From positions 1 to 24,508 of the forward strand of contig CAZLFV010000035.1 in the NCBI GenBank assembly GCA_964558915.1: a DNA stretch of 24,508 nt, given 5' to 3'. Of the stretch, positions 23,761 to 24,508 are shown piece by piece; positions within the stretch are counted from its first letter, which is position 1, and each line of letters starts with the position of its first letter. Source of the stretch: CAZKEW01 sp964558915. GTDB lineage: Bacteria; Acidobacteriota; Aminicenantia; Aminicenantales; UBA8522. The notes beneath the pieces were generated by a model. It was not told the DNA's origin. It saw only the letters and a list, made by a program, of their open reading frames with translations, and did no database searches. The translations under genes and the position numbers were made by a program.

Positions 23761-23970
23761 TCACCAGTGCGTTACATAGGTACCCTCTGTAAAACAAGGG
23801 CGCAATGCATAGAAATGCTCGTACACCCCGGCAAGCGATTCTTGAGCACTCCGCAAGTCTTTCCTCTTATTATTGGGGACAAAAGTTTCAGCCTCGCGTA
23901 GGAACTTATGGATTGTGTCTAAAGAAATCTGAAAATCCGACTTTTTTTTCTTTTGCGCTTTTTTTTCCAT
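23761..23970 (-). CDS. 69-aa peptide, candidate precursor for the adjacent radical SAM enzyme
   Basis: I do not recognise this peptide. The N-terminus is strongly basic (MEKKAQKKKK). A predicted amphipathic helix around residues 13-30 and a polar middle follow, and the last 20 residues (YEHFYALRPCFTEGTYVTHW) contain the only Cys (59), three Tyr, a Phe pair and a terminal Trp. That division fits a RiPP leader plus core. There is no signal peptide, Gly-Gly site or repeat. A strong GGGAGGG ribosome binding site and a promoter at 24007-24035 support real expression, and the radical SAM gene follows on the same strand after 96 nt. It could instead be an unrelated small protein; the precursor role is inference from size and neighbourhood. 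Confidence 0.7.
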   Translation of the reverse strand: MEKKAQKKKKSDFQISLDTIHKFLREAETFVPNNKRKDLRSAQESLAGVYEHFYALRPCFTEGTYVTHW

Positions 23971-24006
23971 TTTTTCCCTCCCTTAAACAGATTTAATTTC
24001 GTAATA

Positions 24007-24035
24007 ATAATCGGGTTTTATAGGGACAAAGTCAA
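24007..24035 (-). promoter_or_regulatory. Candidate sigma70 promoter of the peptide/radical SAM unit
   Basis: On the minus strand, TTGACT (24030-24035), a 17-nt spacer and GATTAT (24007-24012) lie about 37 nt upstream of the ATG at 23970. The -35 box is 5/6 and the -10 box 4/6 of consensus. It places the peptide first in its own transcript. Confidence 0.5.
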
Positions 24036-24114
24036 GCCCCTAACGCAAAACTGCCCTGCCTGCGGTCAAATCCCCTTCCACTAAGAGGTGAGCCCCTATA
24101 TTCCAGAGAAGCGT

Positions 24115-24387
24115 TTATTTCGAGTCCTCGACCCTTTCGACCACAATAGTCAGCTTGGACACAAGAGCCGCGATGGCGCCGATGGCCGCCCAGACCGGGG
24201 CGACGAGGGCTCCGACAACGCCGACAGTTAGGGGGATTTCCAGAAATGTTTTGCCTGCCTCGTCCTTGAGAATGATCTTGCGGATGTTGCCCTCGTGGAT
24301 CAGTTCTTTGATTTTGTTGATGATATCGCTGCCGCTCAACTTAAACTCTTCGGTGCGGGTTTTTTCTTTTTTTCTTTTTTCAGTCAT
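24115..24387 (-). CDS. DUF4342-family protein
   Basis: The 90-aa product matches DUF4342, a widespread family of unknown function. A charged N-terminus leads into EEFKLSGSDIINKIKELIHE, then GNIRKIILKDEAGKTFLEIP, a hydrophobic glycine/alanine-rich segment (residues about 52-77) and a final strand TIVVERVED. Some family members carry an additional ubiquitin-associated-like part; here the protein is the short form. The hydrophobic segment could insert in a membrane. The ATG at 24387 follows GAGGAGG at good spacing. It sits about 50 nt behind the likely end of an upstream gene on the same strand. Confidence 0.9.
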   Translation of the reverse strand: MTEKRKKEKTRTEEFKLSGSDIINKIKELIHEGNIRKIILKDEAGKTFLEIPLTVGVVGALVAPVWAAIGAIAALVSKLTIVVERVEDSK

Positions 24388-24440
24388 GGCTTTTCTCCTC
24401 CTCTTCTATTATACGGCTATTTCTTCGGCCCCGGCCTCGT

Positions 24441-24508
24441 TCAGCTTGGCTTCTGAGGCGCTTCAAGGAGGACATCTTCTTTGATATAGCTGACGCCCGG
24501 CTCTCGGA
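24441..24508 (-). CDS. Probable C-terminal tail of a gene running out of the window
   Basis: On the minus strand a frame enters from the window edge and stops at TGA (24441-24443). The 21 complete codons before the stop begin REPGVSYIKEDVLLEAP and look protein-like, and the stop lies 53 nt before the DUF4342 start, as expected for an upstream operon member. Another minus-strand frame is also open to the edge, so the assignment is tentative, and the function cannot be told. Confidence 0.4.
   Translation of the reverse strand, partial: REPGVSYIKEDVLLEAPQKPS

Overview
The window is a bacterial chromosomal segment of about 50% G+C with genes on both strands, good Shine-Dalgarno sequences and sigma70-like promoters. 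The gene set points to the Acidobacteriota/Aminicenantes neighbourhood: a signal-peptide-bearing tricorn-type protease, two zinc-ribbon/Ser-Thr kinase/TPR proteins, a PEGA lipoprotein and a DUF4342 protein. That placement is an impression from protein content, since no marker gene settles it. One scaffold gap (10 N, 11802-11811) interrupts a serine hydrolase gene.

Layout. 1-1856: 3' end of a glycolysis/secretion operon (pgk-tpiA-secG, overlapping genes) followed after 6 nt by tRNA-Leu(GAG). 1884-5666 (minus): tricorn-like protease then a TrxC-type thioredoxin. 5776-7880 (minus): a two-gene unit of a 442-aa protein with a degenerate nuclease-like C-terminus and an AlkD-like DNA glycosylase, with a strong promoter overlapped by a palindrome. 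8029-9172 (plus): TVP38/DedA-type membrane protein and a small DUF6506-like protein. 9437-10935 (minus): PEGA lipoprotein, a possible 30-aa ORF, a PH-like membrane protein and a cupin. 11062-12614 (minus): a GC-rich block with a gap-split secreted beta-lactamase-family hydrolase. 12940-13012: tRNA-Arg(TCG). 13101-15377 (minus): kinase/TPR protein 1. 15516-17605 (minus): cyclopropane-fatty-acid-synthase-like methyltransferase followed by a geranylgeranyl-reductase-family flavoprotein. 17856-19358 (plus): NTF2-like lipoprotein and an exported nitroreductase with a Gly/Pro-rich insert. 19480-22566 (plus): kinase/TPR protein 2, membrane anchored. 22588-23970 (minus): radical SAM/SPASM enzyme preceded by a 69-aa peptide gene. 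24115-24508 (minus): DUF4342 protein and the probable tail of another gene.

The most interesting element is the peptide plus radical SAM/SPASM pair at 22588-23970. It has the layout of a minimal RiPP (ribosomally made, post-translationally modified peptide) locus: its own promoter, a strong ribosome binding site, a basic helical leader and a C-terminal segment with one Cys and several aromatic residues. I do not recognise the peptide. Second is the methyltransferase/flavin-reductase pair at 15516-17605, which could make a modified (for example methyl-branched) lipid by analogy with the TmsA/TmsB logic. Third is the 442-aa protein, whose C-terminus looks like a PD-(D/E)XK nuclease fold without its ExK residues.
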